Assembly (NCBI GenBank): GCA_963708725.1
Contig: CAVPTL010000010.1
Span: 62,001 to 126,000 of the forward strand
DNA length: 64,000 nucleotides
Direction: 5' to 3'
From: CAVPTL01 sp963708725
GTDB taxonomy: Bacteria > Actinomycetota > Thermoleophilia > Gaiellales > JAICJC01
The notes under the pieces: generated by a model
The model's database searches: none
Told to the model about the DNA's origin: nothing
Seen by the model: the letters and a program-made list of their open reading frames with translations, nothing else
Translations under genes and position numbers: made by a program
Part shown: piece by piece, positions 53,695-61,850 of the stretch
Numbering within the stretch: the stretch's first letter is position 1
Layout: each line of letters begins with the position of its first letter

Positions 53695-55097
53695 CAGTAC
53701 CCCATCGCCGTCTCGGCCGAGGCGGTGCCACCGGCTGGGTCGGAGTGATCGAACGGGTCACGGCCGGCGTAGCGGCGCATCAGCCACACGTCCAGCACCA
53801 GCAGCACGACGTAGAGACTGACGAAGACGGCGAGGCTGATCACAAGCCAGGTGGTGCTGACCGCCGGGGAGTTGGCGTCGGCGGTCTTCAGCAGACCCTG
53901 GACGATCCACGGCTGGCGGCCGATCTCGGTCAGACACCAGCCGAAAATGCACGCAACGAACGGCAGGGCGGTCGTGACCACACCGAGCCAGAGAAACCAT
54001 TTGAGGCGTTCGAGCCGCCGCTTCCAGAAGAGGAAGGCGCCGAGCACCGCGACCAGGGCCACGATCGAGCCGGCGTAGGCCATCCCGCGCATGCTCCAGT
54101 AGATCGCCTCGATCGGCGGCAGATAGTTACCCCTGCCGTACTGGGCTTCGTACTGGTTGTTGAGTTCAGTCAGCCCGGTGACCTTGCCGTTGAACGAGCC
54201 CGTGGAAAGGTAGGACAGGAGCCCGGGGACTTCGATCGAGAAGCTCGGCGTCTGGTCACTCTGGGTGAAGCCGCCAACCTGGAACAACGAGAAAGCACAC
54301 TTCTCGCAATCGTCCCACTGAGCTTCGGCAGCCGAGATCTTCATCGGCTGGAGTTCGGTCACCAGGATCCCGAAGTGGCTTCCAAACCACATGTTGAAAC
54401 ACGCCACGGGCACCAGGAAGATCAACGCCACCTTCGCGGCGGGCCGGAAGAACTCCACGTTTCGGCCGCGGGCGAAGTGCCAGCAACACACCCCGAACAC
54501 GAGCGCGGCGCCACAGGTCAACCCCGCCAGCATCGTGTGGAGAAACGCGTAGTAGGCCCAGCGGCTGGAGAGCAGCGACCAAACGCTGGTCAGCTGTGCC
54601 TGGCCGTTGACGATCTTGTAGCCGACCGGATCCTGCATGAACGAGTTGGCCACCAGGATGAAGTAGGCAGAGAGCCAGGTACCGGCGACCGCGATCCAGA
54701 GCGTCGCCAGGTGTAGGCGAGGTGACAGCCGATCCCAGCCAAAGATCCAGAGGCCGAGGAACGTCGACTCCAGGAAGAACGCGGCCAGCCCTTCGATCGC
54801 AAGCGGCGCCCCGAACACGTTGCCGACGAACTTCGAATACACCGACCAGTTCATCCCGAACTGGAACTCCTGGACGAGGCCGGTGGCGACCCCGATCGCG
54901 AAGTTGATCAAAAACAGCGTGCCAAAGAAGTGCGTCAGTTTCAGCCAGGCTTCATCTCGTGTCCGAAGCCACAGGGTTTGAAAAACGGCAACGATCGGCC
55001 CGAGGCCGAGAGTCAGCGGGACGAACAGGAAGTGGTAGATCGAGGTCGTCGCGAATTGCGCTCGCGCGAGATCGACAGTGGTGGCGGACAAAAGCAT
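53694..55097 (-). CDS. cydA: Cytochrome bd ubiquinol oxidase subunit I
   Basis: A 467-residue subunit carrying hemes b558, b595 and d. The N-terminal heme-ligand region reads YHFLFVPLTLGLGP, and GWCLTEIGRQPWIVQGLL closes the C-terminal part. The Q-loop is of the short type and carries an unusual Cys pair, DDCEKCAFSLFQVGG. The ATG at 55097 gives the usual length; an upstream extension of the frame would cross a palindromic operator-like sequence and is not credible. It is expressed with cydB, probably under low oxygen. Confidence 0.95.
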   Translation of the reverse strand: MLLSATTVDLARAQFATTSIYHFLFVPLTLGLGPIVAVFQTLWLRTRDEAWLKLTHFFGTLFLINFAIGVATGLVQEFQFGMNWSVYSKFVGNVFGAPLAIEGLAAFFLESTFLGLWIFGWDRLSPRLHLATLWIAVAGTWLSAYFILVANSFMQDPVGYKIVNGQAQLTSVWSLLSSRWAYYAFLHTMLAGLTCGAALVFGVCCWHFARGRNVEFFRPAAKVALIFLVPVACFNMWFGSHFGILVTELQPMKISAAEAQWDDCEKCAFSLFQVGGFTQSDQTPSFSIEVPGLLSYLSTGSFNGKVTGLTELNNQYEAQYGRGNYLPPIEAIYWSMRGMAYAGSIVALVAVLGAFLFWKRRLERLKWFLWLGVVTTALPFVACIFGWCLTEIGRQPWIVQGLLKTADANSPAVSTTWLVISLAVFVSLYVVLLVLDVWLMRRYAGRDPFDHSDPAGGTASAETAMGY

Positions 55098-55144
55098 TGT
55101 TGGTCCGCGAGTCTTGCACAGAATCACCGGAGGCGACCGGTGTT

Positions 55145-55178
55145 CGCCGGGTGAATCACCCGGGTGATTCACCCGGCG
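55145..55178. promoter_or_regulatory. 34-bp perfect palindrome upstream of cydA (copy 1)
   Basis: A perfect palindrome centred on CCCGGG. It can be read as two adjoining GGGTGA-W-TCACCC boxes, with core ATCACCCGGGTGAT. It lies about 50-80 bases before the cydA ATG, in the gap shared with a small plus-strand gene. A close copy occurs at 57793-57813 beside the LuxR-type regulator. The position suggests an operator. Confidence 0.75.
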
Positions 55179-55295
55179 GGGTCTCGAAGTGCGGCCGGCG
55201 ACTGCCATGCTTCAGCGGCGCAGCGAGGTGCGAAGTGAGGGCGAATTGTGGTGGTGGGCCCGGTCGTCGAAACGTCAAATTCTGAGGCGAGGTCC

Positions 55296-55499
55296 ATGAA
55301 CCGATGCCGTTATGAGGTTGTGGTCGAGGGAGAACTCGGGCGGCGATACGCCGCAACGTTCGACCCGATGCACCTTGAGGTACGTGACGGCCAGACCGCG
55401 ATTGTCGGCGATGTGCGAGACCAGGCCGAGCTGTGGGGGCTACTGGACAGCGTCGCGGCGCTCGGTCTCTCGCTGATCAGCGTCACCCCAAAGGGCTAG
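55296..55499 (+). CDS. Small protein between cydA and the LuxR regulator
   Basis: A 67-residue soluble protein with an alternating beta-strand pattern: RCRYEVVVEGELGRRYAATF, then MHLEVRDGQTAIVGDVRDQ, ending ALGLSLISVTPKG. It resembles small actinobacterial proteins encoded near LuxR genes, with an ACT- or BON-like size, but I cannot name the family. GAGG precedes the ATG closely. Its end overlaps the end of the convergent regulator gene by 17 bases. Sharing the palindrome region with cydA suggests common regulation. Confidence 0.65.
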   Translation: MNRCRYEVVVEGELGRRYAATFDPMHLEVRDGQTAIVGDVRDQAELWGLLDSVAALGLSLISVTPKG

Positions 55500-57780
55500 C
55501 CGGCCGAGAGTCGATCAGCCCGAGCGCGTGTCCTTTCTGGATCGCCTCCTGCCTCGAGTGCGCCCCGAGTTTGGCGTACAGGCGTCGTGAGTGGGTCTTG
55601 ACGGTGTTGAGCGAGAGGAACAGTTCCTCGCCGATCTCACGCTGGGAAAGGTCACTCTCCAGGAGCCGCAGGATCGAAAGCTCGGCCTCGCTGGGAGCCT
55701 CGTACACGTGTGGGGTCTGGCGTCGAACCGCTTCCAACCCGGCTTCGACCTCGGCCATCATGCCACGAAGCCGACCCGCGTCAGTGAAGGCCGTCAGCTG
55801 CTCACGCGCCAATGCGAGATCCGATTCCGCCAGTGCCAGCCGGCCACCCGCCACCCGCGCCCGCGCCAGACACACCAGCGAATGCAGCGCGTCCAGGCGA
55901 GGCTCACTTGCCTGTCGCAACGTGACGGCCCGGTCGAGTTCCCGCTCGGCCTCGCGCGGGCGACCCTGGGCGAGCAGCACCTCACCGAACACGTGGTGGG
56001 CGATGCCCGCAGACCACGTTCCGGCGAGCCCGAGCTCCTCGGCGAGCGCGACGGATTCAACTGCCGCGTCCTGGGCAACCTGATGTCGGCCGCGATCGAG
56101 CTCGAGCAGACCGTGCATGGCGTGCGCGTACACGACTCCCGACGGGCGGGCGGCGACCTCCGGGCGGGCGAGGGCCGCGTCGGCCGCGACCTGCGCGAGG
56201 GCATCGTTTCCTGCCAGGTACTCGGTGTATGAGAGCACGGCGAGCGTGGGTAGCGCCAGGTCTGGCGCGTAGACGACGGCGAGCTCGGCGGCGCGTCGAG
56301 CATCGGCCAGCGACGCTTCCAGGTCGCGATCGAGCACGCCTCCGCGGGTGAGGGCCACGACCGTCTCGACGTACAGTCGCTGAGGTTCGGGCAGTGCGCT
56401 GGAACTCGATTCCGCAATCGCGGCGTAGCGCCGGCGCACCGTGGCCGGTTGCGCCAGCAGGCCTGAGGTGAGCGCCCCGACGGCCGCCAGCAGCGGGCGG
56501 CGCGCGATCTCTTCGGGCGGCAGTCGCTCCAGCCACCGCAGGAGCGTGTCCGACCTCCCGGTGCGGATCAACTCGCGACAGTGATCTTCGAGCATTTGGG
56601 CGAGCACGGTGAACTCACCGCTCGCGTGAGCGTGCTCGAGTGCGTCTTCGATCAGGCCCTCCTGAGCGAACCAGGACGCCGCTCGCAGGCGCAGCTGCGT
56701 GGCTGCGGTCGCATCGGTCGACGCGAGCTCTGCGCGCAGGAGCTCGCAAAACAGGTGGTGGTAGCGAAACCACTCACCGCGCGCATCGAGTGGCACCAGA
56801 AAGAGATTCGATCGCGCGATGGCGCCAAGCTGTTCGGCGGCGTCGGTTGTCTCGAGGACCGCGTCGCACAGGCTGGCGGTGAATCGGCTGAGCACTGACG
56901 TTCGGAGCAGAAAGGAGCGCACCTCGGGGGCGAGGATGTCCAATACCTCGGTGGTGAGGTAGTCGGCAACGTGGACGTGGCTGGCGGAGAACTGCCGGAC
57001 GTTCTCACGCGGTGCCTCGTTTCCGGAGAGCCACATTCCTGCGAGCACCACGCCGGCTGTCCAGCCCTCGGTTCGTTCCACCAGGAGCTCGACATCCACC
57101 GGCGCAAGCTGACCCACGCCGTGGGCGGCCATGAGCTCACGGGCCTCATCAGCGGTCAGTGCGAGATCGGCGGCGCGCACCTCACCAAGCGCTCCACGCG
57201 CTCGGAACCGCCCGAGCTGTATCCGCGGATCAGATCGGGTCGTCGCCACCAGCCGTGTGGTCTGGGGCAGCCGCTCGACTGCGTAGCCAAGCGATCGCAG
57301 GAACTCGTCGTCGGTGACGTGATGGAGATCGTCAAGCACGATCACCACCCGGCCGGCATAGCCTGCCAAACCGTTCAGCAGCTCGTCGATGGCCGTGTCG
57401 ATCTCCGAGCGCGGAGTCCTCAGCACGGCCAGCGCCGGTCGAGCGATGCCTGGACGCAGTCGATCGACTGCCATGGAAACGGCCGTCCACAGGCGTATCG
57501 AGTCGTCGTCGCGTCGCTCCACCGTGACCCAGGCGGTCGAGAGGTCGGGGCGCTGTTGCAACCATGAGGACACCACCACCGTCTTGCCAGACCCGGCGGG
57601 CGCGCTGACAAGCGTCAGTTCAGCCCCGTCCAACCGGTCGAGCACCGCGAACAGCCGCGGGCGTGCGATCAACCCCGCGCGTGGACGTGGCGGAGCGAGG
57701 TTGGCCTCACTGAACAGCTGCGAAGCCGAGGACGGCTCGGACGGCGGCATTCTGGCATCGAAGTATGCCTCATGCCTCAC
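55483..57780 (-). CDS. MalT-type LuxR family ATP-dependent regulator
   Basis: A 765-residue LAL/STAND regulator. The Walker A SAPAGSGKT is near residue 60 and Walker B VVIVLDDLHH near 145. A winged-helix and TPR-like helical region spans about 300-680, and the C-terminal LuxR helix-turn-helix (REIGEELFLSLNTVKTH) lies near 725. Such proteins are switched on by a ligand and ATP. The signal is unknown. Starts are uncertain: GTG 57780 and ATG 57750 both lack a Shine-Dalgarno. The gene is flanked by two copies of the CCCGGG palindrome, which could be its binding sites. Confidence 0.9.
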   Translation of the reverse strand: MRHEAYFDARMPPSEPSSASQLFSEANLAPPRPRAGLIARPRLFAVLDRLDGAELTLVSAPAGSGKTVVVSSWLQQRPDLSTAWVTVERRDDDSIRLWTAVSMAVDRLRPGIARPALAVLRTPRSEIDTAIDELLNGLAGYAGRVVIVLDDLHHVTDDEFLRSLGYAVERLPQTTRLVATTRSDPRIQLGRFRARGALGEVRAADLALTADEARELMAAHGVGQLAPVDVELLVERTEGWTAGVVLAGMWLSGNEAPRENVRQFSASHVHVADYLTTEVLDILAPEVRSFLLRTSVLSRFTASLCDAVLETTDAAEQLGAIARSNLFLVPLDARGEWFRYHHLFCELLRAELASTDATAATQLRLRAASWFAQEGLIEDALEHAHASGEFTVLAQMLEDHCRELIRTGRSDTLLRWLERLPPEEIARRPLLAAVGALTSGLLAQPATVRRRYAAIAESSSSALPEPQRLYVETVVALTRGGVLDRDLEASLADARRAAELAVVYAPDLALPTLAVLSYTEYLAGNDALAQVAADAALARPEVAARPSGVVYAHAMHGLLELDRGRHQVAQDAAVESVALAEELGLAGTWSAGIAHHVFGEVLLAQGRPREAERELDRAVTLRQASEPRLDALHSLVCLARARVAGGRLALAESDLALAREQLTAFTDAGRLRGMMAEVEAGLEAVRRQTPHVYEAPSEAELSILRLLESDLSQREIGEELFLSLNTVKTHSRRLYAKLGAHSRQEAIQKGHALGLIDSRPASPLG

Positions 57781-57792
57781 TATCTGACGGCA

Positions 57793-57813
57793 GGTGGATC
57801 ACCCGGGTGATTC
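57793..57813. promoter_or_regulatory. CCCGGG palindrome between regulator and flavodoxin operon (copy 2)
   Basis: Shares 20 of 21 positions with the core of copy 1, including ATCACCCGGGTGAT, while the flanks diverge. It starts 13 bases upstream of the regulator start codon and 75 bases upstream of the flavodoxin-like gene, so it could control both divergent transcripts. Confidence 0.7.
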
Positions 57814-57887
57814 GCGGGTTCCGGGCTTCCTGAATCCTCGTGCCCACATAAGCTGGCCACGGTTCCGTCGAGGTCTAAGGAGCAGCC

Positions 57888-58556
57888 ATGAACGACACCA
57901 AACCACGGATTCTGATTGTGTACTACAGCCACACGCAGCAGGCCCAGCGGGTATGCGACGCGATGGCGGAGGTTCTGACCGAGCGCGGCTGCGAGGTCAC
58001 AAAAGCCGGCATCGAGTTCACCGACCCGCACTACGCAAAGAACTTCTCGGTATTTCCGTTTCGCCACGCAGTCTTCGGCATCGTGCCGCTGCTGTGGCCG
58101 CAACTGCGCCGAAAGACGGGGCAGATCAAGATCCCCGAAGAGGCGACCAAAGGTGACTACGACCTGGTCGTGCTCGGCTCGCCCACCTGGTTCTTCATGA
58201 CCTGCATGCCGCTTCGCTCCTATCTGAAGTCGGACGATGCCCGCACGGTGCTCGCTGGAAAGCCGTTCTCCGTGTACGTCGTCTGCCGACGGTACTGGCA
58301 TTGGAACCTGAACGAGGCCAAGGGACTCGGCATCGACCAGGGCGGCAACTACATCGACGGAGTCCACTTCACCTACCAGGGCGGCCAGATCCGATCATTG
58401 CTCTCGCTACTGAGCTACTTCGGTAAGGGCGAGATGCGCGAGCGCTCGCTCGGCATCAAGATCCCGCCGACCAACCTCAAGCCCGACTTCGGCGACCAGG
58501 CCACGGCGTTCGCAAACACGCTGGCAGACAGCGCCGTGCCCACTCCCGCTTCATGA
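57888..58556 (+). CDS. Flavodoxin-like protein
   Basis: A 222-residue protein with the flavodoxin fold: VYYSHTQQAQRVCDAM is the FMN phosphate loop, and LGSPTWFFMTCMPLRSYL holds the second FMN loop. It is longer than a simple flavodoxin and closer to NAD(P)H-dehydrogenase- or EmrR-associated flavodoxins, so an oxidoreductase role with quinones is possible. AAGGAG sits five bases before the ATG. It is cotranscribed with the FGE-fold lipoprotein (ATGA overlap). Confidence 0.85.
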   Translation: MNDTKPRILIVYYSHTQQAQRVCDAMAEVLTERGCEVTKAGIEFTDPHYAKNFSVFPFRHAVFGIVPLLWPQLRRKTGQIKIPEEATKGDYDLVVLGSPTWFFMTCMPLRSYLKSDDARTVLAGKPFSVYVVCRRYWHWNLNEAKGLGIDQGGNYIDGVHFTYQGGQIRSLLSLLSYFGKGEMRERSLGIKIPPTNLKPDFGDQATAFANTLADSAVPTPAS

Positions 58557-59896
58557 ACCACCGGTCAGCGGCTCTGGTCGGCGTCGTGGTCGTGCTCTCG
58601 GTCGGTGCAACCGCATGTTCGAGCGGCTCATCGTCGAGCTCAAGCTCGTCCGCCACGACCACCAGCACCACCTCCAGCTCGCTCGGTTCCAAGGTGCCCA
58701 GGCGAGGAGTGGTCACGGTCACGATGGCCACGGTCGGCGACCCGGGCAACAACTCGGTGGGAGTGATCCAGACGTTCGGCGGCCCCAAGGGCAAGTTCGT
58801 CGACCCACCGAAGGGCACCGGGATCTACAAGAACTGCAACGACGCTCCCAAGGCGCCACCACCGTGCATCACGGTCGGGAAGGTTAACTACACCTACGGG
58901 ATCGGCGAGTTCGAAACCACCGTCAGCCAGTACGTCACGTTTCTCAACACGGTCGATCCGTACGGCAAGAACCCCCACCAGATCTACATCGACCACATGA
59001 ATCCCGCGGTGTGGCCGCAGTATGGGTCGATCGACTACTCGTCAGGTGCTGCGACCAGCCAGCACTACTCGGTCGCCTATCCGGAGTGGGCGCAGAAACC
59101 CTTCAACTTCGCAGACTTCCATCGCGCCGCCCGCTTCGTCAACTCGCTCGTGAACGGCACGGTGCTGTCGAAAACCTCGTCGTCGGCGGGAGACTTCAAG
59201 TACGTCACCTACACGGTACGGCTCTCGCCCCGCACAGAGCGCGGCATGTATGACATGACGAACCCCGCGACGCCTCGTGAGAAGTCCTCGGGATTCGTCG
59301 TCCCGAGCAACAACGAGTGGGTCAAGGCCGCGTACTACGACCCGAAGCACGGCGGTACCGACTCCTACTGGGCGTACCCGACAGGGCCGTTCAACCCGCC
59401 CCACCCGTCGATACTGAATCCCGCCAACGGCAACGTCGAGAACTCGGGCACGCAGCCCCTCTCGACCTACAACCCGAACGACCCAAACAGCAGCGTGGAC
59501 ACCCCCGGATCACCCGCCGGCGGCGCCCCCACCTGGTGCCCGTCGCAAGCCGGTCCGACCTGCGACCAGACCCTGCCCCCCGACATGCCGACCGGCCTCG
59601 ACCTCCAGAAGAACTACATGGCCAATGTCAGCACGGTCGGCCAGACGAAGACCACATCGCCCTGGGGCACCTATGACATGGGCGGCAACGTCGTGGAAAT
59701 CCTCGACACGCTCGCACCCCAACCGCCGGGATACAACTTTCTGCGGCACTGGCACTACTACCACGGCGGCGTGGCCAACGCACCTGCATATCAGCTCGAA
59801 ATCTCCGCATTCGGCTACTTCCCCGGCGATGTCGGAGTCGAACGCATCTACCCCTGGCTCGGATTCCGCATCGGCGTCATCGGAAACCCCGGTTAG
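58553..59896 (+). CDS. Lipoprotein with formylglycine-generating-enzyme (SUMF1) fold
   Basis: A 447-residue exported lipoprotein: signal with lipobox (GATAC, Cys 22), a Ser/Thr-rich linker (about 23-46), then a SUMF1-type domain. IGEFETTVSQYVTFLNTV matches the family's ExTxxQYxxFLN block, and GTYDMGGNVVEILDT matches the DMxGNVWEW block; the end is WLGFRIGV. The paired catalytic cysteines of true formylglycine-generating enzymes are not evident near the end, so it is probably a structural or binding member. It follows the flavodoxin-like gene in one operon. Confidence 0.82.
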   Translation: MNHRSAALVGVVVVLSVGATACSSGSSSSSSSSATTTSTTSSSLGSKVPRRGVVTVTMATVGDPGNNSVGVIQTFGGPKGKFVDPPKGTGIYKNCNDAPKAPPPCITVGKVNYTYGIGEFETTVSQYVTFLNTVDPYGKNPHQIYIDHMNPAVWPQYGSIDYSSGAATSQHYSVAYPEWAQKPFNFADFHRAARFVNSLVNGTVLSKTSSSAGDFKYVTYTVRLSPRTERGMYDMTNPATPREKSSGFVVPSNNEWVKAAYYDPKHGGTDSYWAYPTGPFNPPHPSILNPANGNVENSGTQPLSTYNPNDPNSSVDTPGSPAGGAPTWCPSQAGPTCDQTLPPDMPTGLDLQKNYMANVSTVGQTKTTSPWGTYDMGGNVVEILDTLAPQPPGYNFLRHWHYYHGGVANAPAYQLEISAFGYFPGDVGVERIYPWLGFRIGVIGNPG

Positions 59897-59934
59897 GCAG
59901 ATCACAATCGGCCCGATGCGGCCGCCCGGGTGTG

Positions 59935-59940
59935 TAGGCT
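59935..59940 (+). promoter_or_regulatory. -10 box of a likely leaderless transcript
   Basis: TAGGCT, preceded by TGTG as in an extended -10, lies six bases before the ATG at 59947 and no Shine-Dalgarno intervenes. Confidence 0.55.
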
Positions 59941-59946
59941 CGCACC

Positions 59947-60210
59947 ATGATTTCTGTCGAATTCAACGCCATCGGCCAGCCGCAACCCAACGGCGACTTT
60001 CAGTCAGCCGCCGAGACCGCCGTCCTGAATGCAGTGCCCAACTCCAATCCGCGAATCACCACGCTCGACACCGGCCACTCGCAGATCACGTTCCGCGTCG
60101 ATGCAACCAACGCCGCCGAGTGTCAAGAAATCGCTCGTCACGCGATTGACGGGCTTCTCGAAGAGCCCTACGTGCTCACAGCGTCTCCCGCCACTCCGAG
60201 CCCGCGCTAG
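59947..60210 (+). CDS. Small hypothetical protein
   Basis: An 87-residue soluble protein with an alternating strand/helix pattern (MISVEFNAIGQPQP; ITTLDTGHSQITFRVDA; AAECQEIARHAIDGLL), like a small ferredoxin-fold domain. It has no membrane helix and no recognised family. A leaderless promoter element directly before the ATG supports the start. Confidence 0.65.
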   Translation: MISVEFNAIGQPQPNGDFQSAAETAVLNAVPNSNPRITTLDTGHSQITFRVDATNAAECQEIARHAIDGLLEEPYVLTASPATPSPR

Positions 60211-60360
60211 ACCGCGGGTTCCTGAGGCTTCCGCTCACAAAACCTTCAAGCGCGGCGTGACACGATAGGAGTCGTCACCTCCACTTGGTGACACACTGCC
60301 GGGGGATCTGGGTCGGGTGACCGCGTTGCTTCGCCAATCCACGCGGCCGCTCGGCCCTTC

Positions 60361-60756
60361 CTAGTACTCCTCGAACTGCGGCAGGTCGTCGGTGATCTCG
60401 TACCACTCAGCCTTTGACCCGACGAAGATGTGCCCCGCAGGGCGAATGCTTGGGGTGTCGACCAGCGACCCCATCGCCACGTGCACGAACTCGCCGTCGC
60501 GCACCACGGAATACAGGAAGCACCCGCACTCGCCACACCGAACGTCGTAGCTGACCTCATCGCCGAATCGGGCGATCTGGTCGTGCCCGTCGGTGATCTC
60601 GAGCTTTTCGGTCTCGATCCCCGCGAATGGCTTGAACGCAGAGCCGGTGGTGGCGCGACATTGTGAGCAGTGACAGTTCGCGGCGTAGCCGAACTCATCC
60701 ATCACGGTGAACCGCACCGCCCCACAGCGGCATTGCCCGGCGAGTGCGCGGCTCAT
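60361..60756 (-). CDS. GFA/CENP-V family zinc-binding protein
   Basis: A 131-residue protein of the glutathione-dependent formaldehyde-activating (GFA) family. Zinc-site cysteines are in GQCRCGAVRF (Cys 9 and 11), NCHCSQCR (28, 30, 33) and RCGECG (74, 77). Proteins of this fold bind thiol adducts; most have unknown substrates. GGAG lies eight bases before the ATG. Monocistronic. Confidence 0.9.
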   Translation of the reverse strand: MSRALAGQCRCGAVRFTVMDEFGYAANCHCSQCRATTGSAFKPFAGIETEKLEITDGHDQIARFGDEVSYDVRCGECGCFLYSVVRDGEFVHVAMGSLVDTPSIRPAGHIFVGSKAEWYEITDDLPQFEEY

Positions 60757-60848
60757 GTTTGGGGCTCCAAGGCAATCACGGCGCGATTCTACTTTTGTCC
60801 GATGGCCTCATGCTCGGATGGTGCCCGGCGACGCCGGCTCCCAAACGA

Positions 60849-61655
60849 TCACCAGTGCCGTGGGCGGTGGCACCGTGGCGGGAGCTTGGTCTCACCGTCG
60901 CCGTTGGCAGCATCCAGCTGGGACTGCGTCAGGAAGAGGGCACCTGACATGTCGGCTCCACGGAGGTCGGCGGCTCGCAAGTCGGCCCCCCGGAAATCCG
61001 CCACGCGGAGATCGGCGTGCCGCAAATCGGCGCCGATCAGGTACGCCCCGGCCAGATTGGAGGCGGCCAGATCCGCCCCTCGGAGGTTGGCACCCATCAG
61101 GTCGGCGCCTCGATGATCGACGTGCGCACCGGGCACGCCGGCTCTGACGAGTGCGCTGGTCTCGGAGAGCAAACCGGCGACCGCGACCCGGATCGGGCCG
61201 AGGTCGTAGCCGAGCACGTCCTCGGCCCCGCTGCGAGTAACGCCGTCGACCTCGGCAGCGGCCTCCGCCAACTGCGTGTTCAGCGCATCGCCGGGATCGA
61301 GCCGGATCGCCTCGGACAGCAGCCACAGCAACTCGTGCAGCTGCCGCATGACCTCGAACACCGCGAACATCGGCTTGGCGAGATTCGGGTCATGACGCCA
61401 GCTCCGCCCGCCAAACGTCAGCTGTGCCACCTTCTGGCCCGCGCCGTAGCAGTCATACGCCGCGCAGCCGCGAAACCCGCGCGGCCTGAGCTCGTCGTGG
61501 ATGGTGCAGCGACACCCCGCTGACAGGTGCGGGCACGGCACTCCGGCCGGTTTGTCGATGGCAAAGTCCGCGGATGCGGCGAACGCCGGCGCGACGCAGC
61601 AGAGGCCGAAGCAGCGGTCGCAATCGGCCCGCAATTCGTGGTCGGGTTCAGGCAC
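60849..61655 (-). CDS. Cys-rich domain fused to pentapeptide repeats
   Basis: A 268-residue protein in two parts. The first 70 residues have nine cysteines (12, 15, 19, 20, 41, 48, 50, 64, 69) in CDRCFGLCC, CRC and CAAYDC contexts, similar to YkgJ-type metal-binding domains. A helical middle follows, and about residues 183-245 form roughly twelve A(D/N)LxG pentapeptides (GADLMGANLRGADLAASN), which would fold as a right-handed beta helix. GTG start. Function unknown; a metal-regulated adaptor or a DNA mimic is speculation. Confidence 0.85.
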   Translation of the reverse strand: MPEPDHELRADCDRCFGLCCVAPAFAASADFAIDKPAGVPCPHLSAGCRCTIHDELRPRGFRGCAAYDCYGAGQKVAQLTFGGRSWRHDPNLAKPMFAVFEVMRQLHELLWLLSEAIRLDPGDALNTQLAEAAAEVDGVTRSGAEDVLGYDLGPIRVAVAGLLSETSALVRAGVPGAHVDHRGADLMGANLRGADLAASNLAGAYLIGADLRHADLRVADFRGADLRAADLRGADMSGALFLTQSQLDAANGDGETKLPPRCHRPRHW

Positions 61656-61850
61656 GGGTCATGTCGCCAGGCGACCGGTCGATGACGGTAGGGCGGATTG
61701 GAATGTGATGGGGGTTTTCGGGCTGCACTTTGCGTCTGTCTGGCCTTCGGCATAGAGTCAGGGACGTCCGAAGCGTCCCACGACCCCGAGCGGTTGAGGC
61801 CTGAGGCCGCGACAATTATCGACCCCCGGGGGTCGGGGATGGAGTGAATA

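Noticed and set aside
55098..55208. N-terminal extension of cydA
   Set aside because: It would cross the 34-bp palindrome and adds residues absent from the family.
58553..59896. True formylglycine-generating enzyme activity
   Set aside because: No convincing catalytic Cys pair and no sulfatase nearby.
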